A stretch of DNA of 25,805 bases, taken from a virus. Below are positions 13,340-19,975 of this stretch, in pieces; the first letter of the stretch is position 1, and every line of letters starts with the position of its first letter. The stretch lies in IMG/VR virus record IMGVR_UViG_3300006927_000068, positions 1-25,805 of that record; one strand, written 5' to 3'. Both the position numbers and the translations under genes were made by a program. A model generated the notes under the pieces. The model was given only the letters and a program-made list of their open reading frames with translations, was not told where the DNA came from and did not search any database.

Positions 13340-13669
13340 ATGACTATAGTCTCTGCAAAATTCGGTGATGGCGATCCGATCAAGGTCAACTACGAATTCG
13401 GAGATGACCTGGCCGGAGCCTCCAAGCTGTTCGGTGACGAAACTGTGTTTGCCAACTACAAGGCCAACGCCATCGTTGCTTTGCAGGGTTTCGTCCGTGG
13501 GATGCTGAAGGCTGAGAAGTCGGCCAAGGACATCACCGGGGCCGTTGCCGAGTGGAAACCGGGAGTCCGCAAGAAAGGCAAGACTCCGCAGGAGAAGCTG
13601 CGCGAACAGTTCCAGGCCATGTCGGCTGAGGAACGTGCGGCCTTCCTCCAGGACGCCAACTCCAAGTAG
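13340..13669 (+). CDS. Hypothetical 109-residue protein, related to the one at 7467
   Basis: ATG with GAAGGAG about ten bases upstream. N-terminal strands (DPIKVNYEFGDDLAGASKLF), a helix (YKANAIVALQGFVRGML), and a basic linker (PGVRKKGKTP) then REQFQAMSAEERAAFLQDAN. The end and the strand/helix order match the 146-residue protein at 7467. Both have their own promoter and both are followed by a G-rich hairpin, suggesting high expression. A structural nucleic-acid-binding role is possible; I do not recognise the family. Confidence 0.75.
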   Translation: MTIVSAKFGDGDPIKVNYEFGDDLAGASKLFGDETVFANYKANAIVALQGFVRGMLKAEKSAKDITGAVAEWKPGVRKKGKTPQEKLREQFQAMSAEERAAFLQDANSK

Positions 13670-13726
13670 GTTGGTGAGTTCGGCCCTGCTGCATTAAATC
13701 CCCCAGTGTAGTAGAGCCAGCCCCGG

Positions 13727-13761
13727 GTGGGGAGAGGGTTTCTTGGTTTACCTCTCCCCAC
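13727..13761 (+). terminator. Strong 11-pair hairpin after the 109-residue gene
   Basis: GTGGGGAGAGG pairs perfectly with CCTCTCCCCAC across a 13-base loop, then TTTGG. It has the same G-rich stem style as 7925-7946, 16073-16100 and 17374-17414. Probably partial termination or protection of the 3' end of an abundant mRNA. Confidence 0.6.
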
Positions 13762-13770
13762 TTTGGTCCC

Positions 13771-14073
13771 ATGTTAAAGGTGTTTGTACCCAACAAGTCT
13801 GCTCACAATTTCAGCGATGCGCTGAGGTTTGGGGAACTTGTGTTCCTAACGTCTGGGACTGTGAATAAGTATGCGATAAATTCCCTGTATCGAGAATTAT
13901 CAGAGGGACTGCAAAACAGTTCTGAGCAGGATCACTTGATGATCTCATCACTGGCTATTTTGAACAGTATTTGTTCTGCCATTTTTGCTAGGAAGCACGG
14001 CAAGGTAAATTACCTACTATTTAGGGATGGGAAGTACATCAGTAGGACAGTCGATATAGACGCTTTGATCTAA
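13771..14073 (+). CDS. Hypothetical 100-residue protein
   Basis: ATG at 13771 directly after a hairpin; no ribosome-binding site is visible, so the true start may be later. Sequence includes LRFGELVFLTSGTVNKYAIN and SLYRELSEGL, then a helix ISSLAILNSICSAIFARKHG and strands NYLLFRDGKYISRTVDID. No family. It lies 20 bases before the P-loop gene. Two inverted repeats with GAAC/GTTC-type arms (13833-13846 and 13962-13976) fall in the coding sequence and may be coincidence. Confidence 0.5.
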   Translation: MLKVFVPNKSAHNFSDALRFGELVFLTSGTVNKYAINSLYRELSEGLQNSSEQDHLMISSLAILNSICSAIFARKHGKVNYLLFRDGKYISRTVDIDALI

Positions 14074-14093
14074 CATCCTTGAGGGAGGATTTG

Positions 14094-14696
14094 ATGCTCA
14101 ATAAGCCCATCCTAATAGCCGGTGCGCCAAGATCAGGCACATCCATGTGCGCTCGGATTCTACATTCCCAAGGTGTGTGGACTGGAGACTGTAAGAAGCC
14201 AAACAAGTTCAACCCCTATGGCTTCTTTGAAAACAACACCTTCACAGCGATGTTGAATCGCCACTACAAAGGCGAGTTCCCCCTTCAATGGGAGAACATA
14301 TTCGAGTCGTTGGAGTTCCAAGGTTGGACACCAGATCAACCTTGGATGTTCAAACACTGGAAACTCCTTCCCACCTGGAAGATATGGGACGCTATGTTCC
14401 CCGATGCCCTTTGGCTTCTCCCTTACAGAAATGAGGGAGACAACCTTAGGTCATTAGAGAACATGAGATATGCCAACCCCTTCGCTGTGTTTAAGGAATG
14501 TAAGGAGAGGCAGAACGAAATCGCTGATAGGTGCACCCACAGGTTTGTGGATACCGATAAGATTATAGGGGGATGGATTTCTGAATTGCAGAACATCATC
14601 TGCCTGCCACAAATCAAGGAGCCTTCTATTTTAAGAGGGAGGGATTGTATAGATTTGGTTATATGGAACCGGAAAGGACTGGTTAAAAGTGACTGA
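14094..14696 (+). CDS. Sulfotransferase-like P-loop protein
   Basis: 200 residues from the ATG at 14094, which has GGGAGG five bases upstream (a TTG start at 14079 lacks support). The N-terminus KPILIAGAPRSGTSMCARIL is the 5'-phosphosulfate-binding loop of the PAPS sulfotransferase family, and KKPNKFNPYGFFENNTF follows in the way seen in that family (NP.GY.E). Such proteins transfer sulfate from PAPS, or are related P-loop folds that have lost it. The substrate in a phage is unknown; modification of a host surface or small molecule is speculation. It overlaps the nuclease gene by eight bases. Confidence 0.65.
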   Translation: MLNKPILIAGAPRSGTSMCARILHSQGVWTGDCKKPNKFNPYGFFENNTFTAMLNRHYKGEFPLQWENIFESLEFQGWTPDQPWMFKHWKLLPTWKIWDAMFPDALWLLPYRNEGDNLRSLENMRYANPFAVFKECKERQNEIADRCTHRFVDTDKIIGGWISELQNIICLPQIKEPSILRGRDCIDLVIWNRKGLVKSD

Positions 14697-15678
14697 TAAG
14701 TTTTACGACAACACCCGCTGCTCTGCAATGAAGGGCTGCCCCAGGAAGTTCTACTTCCGCCATAGGTTGCATTGGACCCCTGATATATCGGGGCCAGCTC
14801 TTGTATTTGGCTCAGCCTGGCATAATGCGATGGATGTAGTTTGGACTTTGTTGGCAGCCGACCCTGGCCGCAAAACTGCGGAGATCGCCCAAGCCGGGTT
14901 TGCTGCCTTCCTAAACAAATGGGAGGAAGAGGGCATGACTCCCTACGGGGAGATGGGTCCAGATGAGATCGCCAAGTTAGGCGCTCGTCACCCCGGCACT
15001 GCAGCAGAGATGCTCTACAGTTATATCGACACCAGACGAGCTATGTTCCAGTCCAAAGGTTTCGAGCTGATTTCAGTAGAGCAGCCGTTTGCCGTCCCCC
15101 TCGATCCCAACCTTCCCAACTTGTTCTACGTCGGACGAATTGATAAGGTGTTTAAGTACCAGGGGGACATCTTAGTTGGAGAGCACAAGACAACTGCCAT
15201 GTACTCCAAAGCTGCGGGCTTCCGCTCCAGTTGGATTGACTCCTTCAGTCCCAACAGCCAAATCGACGGATATATGTACGCCGCCAGAATGACGTATGGC
15301 GATAAAGTCCGGGCGATCTGGGTCGACGGGGCGTTGGTACACAAAACTGAGCACGATGTGTTCAAGTTCATTCCCATCGAACGTAAGTGGGAACAGTTGG
15401 ACGCTTGGCTTTGGGAAACTCGATACTGGATCGACCAGATCGAGGCGAATGATGCCATTCTGGAGCACCTCAATCCAGACTCTTCCACCCCCTACCTACC
15501 AGCATTTCCCAAGAATACGGGAGAGTGTGCCACTTATAGTGGCTGCACCTACATGGACTTGTGTAAGGCGTGGGCTAATCCTATCGGGAAGCCCCTCCCC
15601 GGTGGGTTCAGGCAGGAGAAGTGGAGTCCGTTTGAGGTTCTGGAACTGAACAAACTAGGATTGGAGCAATCGAAATGA
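14689..15678 (+). CDS. Cas4/RecB-like PD-(D/E)XK exonuclease with iron-sulfur cysteines
   Basis: 329 residues, GTG start overlapping the previous stop, AAAGGA about ten bases upstream. Nuclease elements: H45 (GSAWHNAMD), D152 (VGRIDKVF), E165 and K167 (GEHKTT), and Q191 (SQIDGYMYA). Cysteines C17 near the start and C280, C286, C292 near the end match the four-Cys 4Fe-4S arrangement of Cas4/AddB. It would resect DNA to make single strands for recombination. It precedes the Sak4-like ATPase and the DUF669-like protein, as such nucleases often do in phages. Confidence 0.85.
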   Translation: MTDKFYDNTRCSAMKGCPRKFYFRHRLHWTPDISGPALVFGSAWHNAMDVVWTLLAADPGRKTAEIAQAGFAAFLNKWEEEGMTPYGEMGPDEIAKLGARHPGTAAEMLYSYIDTRRAMFQSKGFELISVEQPFAVPLDPNLPNLFYVGRIDKVFKYQGDILVGEHKTTAMYSKAAGFRSSWIDSFSPNSQIDGYMYAARMTYGDKVRAIWVDGALVHKTEHDVFKFIPIERKWEQLDAWLWETRYWIDQIEANDAILEHLNPDSSTPYLPAFPKNTGECATYSGCTYMDLCKAWANPIGKPLPGGFRQEKWSPFEVLELNKLGLEQSK

Positions 15679-16022
15679 GGCAACAAGAGATGAAACTCAA
15701 CAAAACTAAGACGTATCAAACAGCTACATTTGACCAATTCGAAGCCTTTGCTTCCAAGGTGATGGCTCGAAACAACTGGACTGAGGGAGTACTATCCACG
15801 GAATTAGGATTCTCATCTAATACTGTCAGCGGATGGAGAAGACGCAAGAAGGTTCCTATGACTGCCCTGTTGGCGGTTAAATGGTTGGCTAGGGAACTCT
15901 TTGAGGCAAGAAATTTGACCGGCTCAGAGGCCATGACTTGCCTGATCTTAGTAACTACGCACACTACAGATGAGCGAGACCTGAGTATAAAACTCGCTAA
16001 GATGGCTAAGCGAAACGGGTAG
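15675..16022 (+). CDS. Helix-turn-helix protein, 115 residues
   Basis: ATG overlaps the nuclease stop (AATGAG). LSTELGFSSNTVSGWRRRKK is a Cro/CI-type helix-turn-helix, with recognition helix SNTVSGWRR. The rest is helical (TALLAVKWLARELF, DERDLSIKLAKMAKR). A second in-frame ATG (15690) would remove five residues. Probably a phage regulator; its target could be one of the palindromes described here, but I cannot link them. Next promoter lies just after its stop. Confidence 0.7.
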   Translation: MRQQEMKLNKTKTYQTATFDQFEAFASKVMARNNWTEGVLSTELGFSSNTVSGWRRRKKVPMTALLAVKWLARELFEARNLTGSEAMTCLILVTTHTTDERDLSIKLAKMAKRNG

Positions 16023-16034
16023 CGGGATCATCAG

Positions 16035-16063
16035 TTGACAACTGGTGTTTAATGTGCAAAAAT
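16035..16063 (+). promoter_or_regulatory. Promoter candidate before the Sak4-like gene
   Basis: Perfect -35 TTGACA (16035-16040) with a 17-base spacer to AAAAAT (16058-16063), a weak -10. The start would fall near 16070, directly at a hairpin that forms the 5' leader. Confidence 0.5.
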
Positions 16064-16072
16064 GAGCAATGT

Positions 16073-16100
16073 TGTGGGGGATCTACACTGGTCCCCCACA
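16073..16100 (+). promoter_or_regulatory. Hairpin in the leader of the Sak4-like gene
   Basis: TGTGGGGG pairs with CCCCCACA across 12 bases, at the very 5' end of the predicted transcript. It could protect the message or regulate translation. The gene's start is 26 bases downstream. Confidence 0.5.
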
Positions 16101-16125
16101 CCTAAGAACGAGGGGAATAAAACAA

Positions 16126-16926
16126 GTGCCAAACGCAAAAGACCTAGACCTATCCGACGTACCTACCCGAATACTCATGGTAGGTCCAACGGGAAGCGGC
16201 AAGACAGCCCAAATTCACACTCTTCCAGGCAGGAAGTTCGCCTATATATTCGACCCCAACTCGTTGCAAACCCTTCGAGGACTAGACCTCGACTATGAAG
16301 AGTTCATGCCTGAGATGGTAGAGATGGACGCCACCTTAAAGGGTTTCAACAAGGGTGCGAGGGACGACACTCCTGCAACCAAAAGGGAGCCGACCCTATA
16401 CAACAGATGGGTGGAGCACCTCAACGATTTTGAGGAGTCAGGAGAAATTACAGAATACGACTGGATGATCTTCGACTCCCTAACCTTCCTGGTCAAGGCG
16501 TGTATGGATCGACAACTTTTCATCAATAACAGATATGGGAAGATTGAAGATCTGTCTGACTATCGTGTAGTTGGGAATAAGATCAGCACAGTCTTTCGGA
16601 CTGTCACATCTATTCCTATCAATATGTTTGCTACGGGGCACCTACAAGTCTTTCAAGACGACAAGACCAAGAAGGTGGAAACCCTTTTGCAACTCCCGGG
16701 CAGTTCCCGAAACCAACTTCCTCTTATGTTTACAGACCTCTGGCTGGCTCAAGCTGCATCGGAGGGAGATGAACTCAAGTTTGAGATACAGACCATCCCT
16801 GAAAAGCGAGGTCTTCAGACAATTCGCTCCTCCCTTAATGTGAAGGCTAAGGAGGATGTCACCATCAAGAATTTCGCACGCGCCGGCGAATACGGAATAG
16901 GCGCAATCCTGAAACGGCAATCTTGA
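16126..16926 (+). CDS. Sak4-like RecA-fold recombination ATPase
   Basis: 266 residues from GTG at 16126 (GAGGGG ten bases upstream). The open frame goes to 16069 but those codons lie in the hairpin leader. Walker A GPTGSGKT at 20-27; Walker B YDWMIFDSLTFL with D117, then S/T. This arrangement and the short single-domain length match the Sak4/AAA_24 family of phage RecA-like single-strand annealing proteins. It probably loads on single strands with the DUF669-like protein encoded next, after the Cas4-like nuclease has made them. It starts soon after its own promoter. Confidence 0.85.
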   Translation: MPNAKDLDLSDVPTRILMVGPTGSGKTAQIHTLPGRKFAYIFDPNSLQTLRGLDLDYEEFMPEMVEMDATLKGFNKGARDDTPATKREPTLYNRWVEHLNDFEESGEITEYDWMIFDSLTFLVKACMDRQLFINNRYGKIEDLSDYRVVGNKISTVFRTVTSIPINMFATGHLQVFQDDKTKKVETLLQLPGSSRNQLPLMFTDLWLAQAASEGDELKFEIQTIPEKRGLQTIRSSLNVKAKEDVTIKNFARAGEYGIGAILKRQS

Positions 16927-16939
16927 AAAGGAGCAAAAG

Positions 16940-17329
16940 ATGCCATTCATCAATGCAGAAATGGGCGATGACTACGAAGACAAGGCGGTAGCAGAGGGAG
17001 AGTATCCCCTTCGGATTACCAAGGCCGAGGAGAAGGACTCAAAGGCCGGCAATCCTGGCGTCAACGTCATTATTGCTATCGAAGGTGAGGACGGCGAAGG
17101 CTCGGCTCCTGTATTCCAGTGGCTGAACCTGCCCTACGACGGGTGTGAGTGGAACAGGCTTTACATGAGGGATCTAAAGCGGTTCTTCACCATGTTCGGC
17201 GTCACTTACGAAGTGGACGGGTTCAACACGGATGACCTGCTGGGAGCTACCTGCGACGCTCTCCTGAAACAGGAGGACGACGATTTTGGCCTCCGCAATA
17301 CTCTGGTGTTGCCCAAGGTTTCGGAGTAG
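16940..17329 (+). CDS. DUF669-like single-stranded-DNA-binding protein
   Basis: 129 residues, ATG with AAAGGAG about eight bases upstream and 13 bases after the Sak4-like stop. Pattern EGEYPLRITKAEEKDSKAGN, then VNVIIAIEGED, VFQWLNLPY and LKRFFTMFGV is that of the DUF669 family, which usually accompanies Sak4-type recombinases and has an OB-like core. The pairing supports a role as the phage's ssDNA-binding partner. The C-terminus is acidic to mixed. A hairpin follows the stop. Confidence 0.75.
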   Translation: MPFINAEMGDDYEDKAVAEGEYPLRITKAEEKDSKAGNPGVNVIIAIEGEDGEGSAPVFQWLNLPYDGCEWNRLYMRDLKRFFTMFGVTYEVDGFNTDDLLGATCDALLKQEDDDFGLRNTLVLPKVSE

Positions 17330-17373
17330 TATTGGTATCGGGATTGCCTCAGCCTTCCTAAGGTGATCCTGAG

Positions 17374-17414
17374 AGAGGGGGGTTGCTAGTCTACCGACAT
17401 CCCAGCCCCCCTCT
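17374..17414 (+). terminator. G-run hairpin after the DUF669-like gene
   Basis: AGAGGGGGG (17374-17382) pairs perfectly with CCCCCCTCT (17406-17414) across 23 bases and runs into TCTTTCC. Terminator-like, and just upstream of the holin candidate's ribosome site (GGAG). Confidence 0.6.
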
Positions 17415-17443
17415 TCTTTCCTTCCACAATTCGGAGATTTGTC

Positions 17444-17626
17444 ATGGAGTTTTTGCAGAACAAAAAGACGAATATCGTTGCTGCCCTTATGGTCATTGTC
17501 GGCGTGGTGCAGGGTCTCACAGGTGATGTGGCGGCCTGGCAGGGTGTTCTCGACAACGCTATTCTGATCCTCAACGGCTTCGGGCTTGCTGGTTTGCGGG
17601 CTGGGGTAGCTAAGCTTCAGTCGTGA
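17444..17626 (+). CDS. Small holin-like membrane protein
   Basis: 60 residues, ATG with GGAG seven bases upstream. Two hydrophobic segments, NIVAALMVIVGVVQGLTG and NAILILNGFGLAGLRAGV, separated by a short polar turn. Small size, paired helices, a charged N-terminus (MEFLQNKKT) and the GLAGLRAG end are like class II-type phage holins. Holins make pores in the cytoplasmic membrane at the end of infection. It is followed at once by two overlapping genes that look like spanins. Membrane nature is well supported; holin is inferred. Confidence 0.6.
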   Translation: MEFLQNKKTNIVAALMVIVGVVQGLTGDVAAWQGVLDNAILILNGFGLAGLRAGVAKLQS

Positions 17627-17847
17627 TCTGGCTTCATCTGATTCGAGTTGGGCTAGGGTTCGCAAAAGCCCTAGCCCAATTCGCCCGAGATCGTGCCATT
17701 CGCCAGAACACTAGGAAGGCAACCCTCGCTGAGTATATAGAGGAGAGTATGAATGAAGTACGCACCGCTACTGACGCTCGCCGCAGTTTGCATGATCCTG
17801 CTAATCGTGACAGGGTGCGGAAAAGGTTTACCCGTAAGAATAAGTAA
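17623..17847 (+). CDS. Candidate inner-membrane spanin (i-spanin) or lysis accessory
   Basis: 74 residues with a GTG start overlapping the holin-like stop (GTGA). The first 20 residues (MIWLHLIRVGLGFAKALAQF) are hydrophobic or amphipathic and could anchor it; the rest is charged and helical (AEYIEESMNEVRTATDARRS, then DPANRDRVRKRF). The lipoprotein gene at 17753 starts inside it in another frame, as Rz1 does in Rz. That gene architecture is the main argument; the sequence itself is not diagnostic. Confidence 0.5.
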   Translation: MIWLHLIRVGLGFAKALAQFARDRAIRQNTRKATLAEYIEESMNEVRTATDARRSLHDPANRDRVRKRFTRKNK

Positions 17848-17977
17848 TTTCTGTGATATCTACCAGCCAGTCTATGTTCATGAGGATGATACAGAGGGGA
17901 CGAAGGATCAGGTGGATGAAAACAATATTGCTTTTTTAAGACTTTGTGAGGCGGAAAAAGGAGGAGTTGTGAAGTGA
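17753..17977 (+). CDS. Small lipoprotein, candidate outer-membrane spanin (o-spanin)
   Basis: 74 residues starting MKYAPLLTLAAVCMILLIVT, then a lipobox-type IVTGC with the lipidated Cys at 22. The mature part has NFCDIYQPVYVHEDDTEGTK, then QVDENNIAFLRLCE. The signal peptide and lipobox are clear, and the start lies inside the previous frame. Rz1-type proteins are usually Pro-rich; this one is acidic, so it may be another type of spanin or a superinfection-exclusion lipoprotein. Its stop overlaps the next start (GTGA). Confidence 0.55.
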   Translation: MKYAPLLTLAAVCMILLIVTGCGKGLPVRISNFCDIYQPVYVHEDDTEGTKDQVDENNIAFLRLCEAEKGGVVK

Positions 17978-18174
17978 GTAATCCAGAAATGAAACGGATG
18001 AACTTTGAAGTCTCACCCGAACTGGCGGAGCGTGCGGCACAGATGCCTTACGGCATAAAAAGCCATGTGTTGCGTATCATTCTTGAGCGGGTGTTGGACA
18101 GTGTGGAGCAGAAGGGCACTCTTGTGTACGGCGCCGTGCTGGATGGAAATTTCAGAATTGAGTTTAAGACATGA
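17974..18174 (+). CDS. Ribbon-helix-helix-like DNA-binding protein
   Basis: 66 residues with GTG start in the GTGA overlap and GGAGTT upstream. RMNFEVSPELAERAAQMPYG then KSHVLRIILERVLDSVE is a strand followed by two helices, the ribbon-helix-helix pattern of small phage repressors and ParB-linked regulators. It sits immediately before the ParB-methyltransferase cluster and is coupled to the next gene (ATGA). It could regulate this operon. Family seen by pattern only. Confidence 0.6.
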   Translation: MSNPEMKRMNFEVSPELAERAAQMPYGIKSHVLRIILERVLDSVEQKGTLVYGAVLDGNFRIEFKT

Positions 18175-18389
18175 ACAATCCCCTCTCCAAATTAAGAACC
18201 CACCTCACAGATATGTCCACCGAAGAACTGCACCAACAGATCGCAGACATTCGGGGCGACAGGAAGATCACAAAAGCTCCTCCGAAGACGGTGCGGAAGA
18301 AGGCTGAACGAAAGTCTAATGCTATCAGTCTCTTGGATAGTCTCAGCCCAGAAGAGCAGGCGACAATGCTAGCGGAGTTTGGTGGATGA
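18171..18389 (+). CDS. Small hypothetical protein upstream of the ParB-methyltransferase
   Basis: 72 residues, coupled to its neighbours by ATGA overlaps at both ends. N-terminal LRTHLTDMSTEELHQQIADI, a basic middle (KTVRKKAERKS) and LLDSLSPEEQATMLAEFGG at the end. Helical with a basic stretch, perhaps DNA-binding. I have seen similar small proteins just ahead of phage ParB-like genes, but cannot name a function. Confidence 0.65.
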   Translation: MNNPLSKLRTHLTDMSTEELHQQIADIRGDRKITKAPPKTVRKKAERKSNAISLLDSLSPEEQATMLAEFGG

Positions 18390-19657
18390 AAACTCAACAA
18401 GTTGAGATCAAGAAGATCAAGAAAACCAAGCGGTATCGGATTGATCTGGGGAATATAGAAGAGCTGGCGGCTAGTATAAAGGAGAAGGGCCAACTCGTCC
18501 CTCTTTTGCTGAGCGAAGACCTAACCCTCCTTGCCGGTGAGCGTAGGTTAACTGCAATGGAGTCCCTCAAGTGGGACAAGGTAACAGCCTTTGTCCTGGC
18601 AGCAGAGGGGGAGCTTGAGCATAGGGAAATCGAACTCCTGGAAAATGTCATGCGTAAGGACATGAGATGGGACGAGCGGGCTATGTTAGAAGCTCGTATT
18701 TTCCAGTTAAGATCTGAGTCTGATCCCAACTGGTCTCAGCGTGACCAGGCTGGGTTGTTAGATGCATCGGCTGGGGCAGTTAACAGGCGGTTACAGTTGG
18801 CAGAGGCGATTGAGATCATCCCTGAATTGGCCGATGCCAAGACTGAGGACGAGGCTTGGAAGAAATACAAAAGACTAGAAGAGGATGCCGTCAATGCTGT
18901 TTTGTTGGAGAAGGCGGAAAAAACCAGCAAAGGAATAGCTAAATGGGCACGGGATCATTACATCCTCGGAGATAGTGTAACCCAGATAAAGAAAATGAAT
19001 CCCGATGTTTGCGATTTTGCCGAGGTCGATCCCCCATACGGGATTGATTTGGACAAAAGAAGGGAAGGCCGGACCAAGAGTCATAGCGAAATGACCCGGT
19101 ATATAGAAATCCCCACTGAGGAATATCCCAAGTTCTTACACAACATAGCGACGGAGGTTTACCGTGTCCTGCGAAAAAACTCCTACTGTGTCTGGTGGTA
19201 CGGGATGTCATGGCATCAGCAGGTTTATGATACTCTTACTCGTGTTGGGTTCACAGTTAATCCAATCCCCGCAATCTGGACTAAGGGTCAAGCTGGGCAG
19301 ACTGCTGCTCCGGAAACTGCTTTGGGCTCTTCCTACGAGCCTTTCTTCGTCGCCAGAAAAGGCAAGCCGAAACTTATGAAAGAAGGGCGGTCCAACGTCT
19401 TTCAGTTTCAACCCGTCCCCCATCAGAAGAAAGATCACAGCACCGAGAAGCCAATCGAACTGATGTTAGAAATCCTCGAGACATTCACTTGGCCAGGTTC
19501 TACAACAATCGTCCCCTTCCTTGGGTCCGGCGTAACCTTGAGGGCCGGCTACAGGATTAGGAGAAAGGGACTAGGTTTTGATCTAGATGAGATGATTAGG
19601 ACCAGGTTCCTTGCCAACATCCAAAAGGATGTGGATGCCGGCACCCTTGTAAATTAA
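18386..19657 (+). CDS. ParB-domain / DNA methyltransferase fusion
   Basis: 423 residues. The N-terminal half is ParB-like: GQLVPLLL, GERR at 51-54 (LLAGERRLTAM) and a helix-turn-helix at about 118-142 (DQAGLLDASAGAVNRRL). The C-terminal half is an amino-methyltransferase: DPPYGIDL at 215-222 (motif IV) precedes PFLGSGVTLRAGYR at 377-390 (motif I), so it is of the beta order, methylating N6-adenine or N4-cytosine. Such fusions in phages protect DNA from host restriction or mark it. It overlaps its upstream neighbour by ATGA. The specificity is unknown. Confidence 0.88.
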   Translation: MKTQQVEIKKIKKTKRYRIDLGNIEELAASIKEKGQLVPLLLSEDLTLLAGERRLTAMESLKWDKVTAFVLAAEGELEHREIELLENVMRKDMRWDERAMLEARIFQLRSESDPNWSQRDQAGLLDASAGAVNRRLQLAEAIEIIPELADAKTEDEAWKKYKRLEEDAVNAVLLEKAEKTSKGIAKWARDHYILGDSVTQIKKMNPDVCDFAEVDPPYGIDLDKRREGRTKSHSEMTRYIEIPTEEYPKFLHNIATEVYRVLRKNSYCVWWYGMSWHQQVYDTLTRVGFTVNPIPAIWTKGQAGQTAAPETALGSSYEPFFVARKGKPKLMKEGRSNVFQFQPVPHQKKDHSTEKPIELMLEILETFTWPGSTTIVPFLGSGVTLRAGYRIRRKGLGFDLDEMIRTRFLANIQKDVDAGTLVN

Positions 19658-19663
19658 CAAAAG

Positions 19664-19686
19664 CTTCCTAGAAAAAGGAGAGGAAG
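19664..19686 (+). promoter_or_regulatory. Hairpin around a ribosome-binding site
   Basis: CTTCCT (19664-19669) can pair with AGGAAG (19681-19686), putting the AAAAAGGAG ribosome site in the loop and closing just before the ATG at 19688. Could tune translation of the DUF6378-like gene; weak evidence. Confidence 0.3.
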
Positions 19687-19687
19687 A

Positions 19688-19975
19688 ATGCCCGTACGTG
19701 ATGATGTATTACAGGAAGCCAATAAAATAGTATCTGCTGACCGAGAGGCTACTTACGGTCCCCCCAAGGAAAATTTCAAGGCGATCGGTGATCTTCAATA
19801 TTCGTACTCCAATCTTGTAGAAGATAGAGCTCCCAGTGAGGAATGGCGCACAGCTATGAATATGGCTTTGCTAAAACTCGCTCGTATTGCAACTGGGCCT
19901 CAACACAAGCGAGATAACTATATAGACGCTTGTGGGTACCTGGCACTGGCTTGTGAGTTGGCCGAAGATGACTAG
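19688..19975 (+). CDS. DUF6378-like protein
   Basis: 95 residues. ANKIVSADREATYGPPKENF near the start, then WRTAMNMALLKLARIATGPQ and RDNYIDACGYLALACELAE match the phage DUF6378 family (DReatYG.P..NF ... LKlaR ... DnyiD..GY.al). Often found beside replication and nucleotide metabolism genes. The helical arrangement suggests a small bundle like MazG, but the activity is not known. GGAGAGG is upstream. It overlaps the polymerase start by eight bases. Confidence 0.8.
   Translation: MPVRDDVLQEANKIVSADREATYGPPKENFKAIGDLQYSYSNLVEDRAPSEEWRTAMNMALLKLARIATGPQHKRDNYIDACGYLALACELAEDD

Noticed and set aside
13833-13846. GGAAC-TTGT-GTTCC, resembling a Gram-positive LexA box
   Set aside because: It lies inside a coding sequence without a promoter, and one such site is expected by chance in a window of this length.
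13962-13976. GAACA-N5-TGTTC as a fourth perfect operator
   Set aside because: The spacer is five bases instead of four and it lies in the middle of a coding sequence, so I do not count it with the others.
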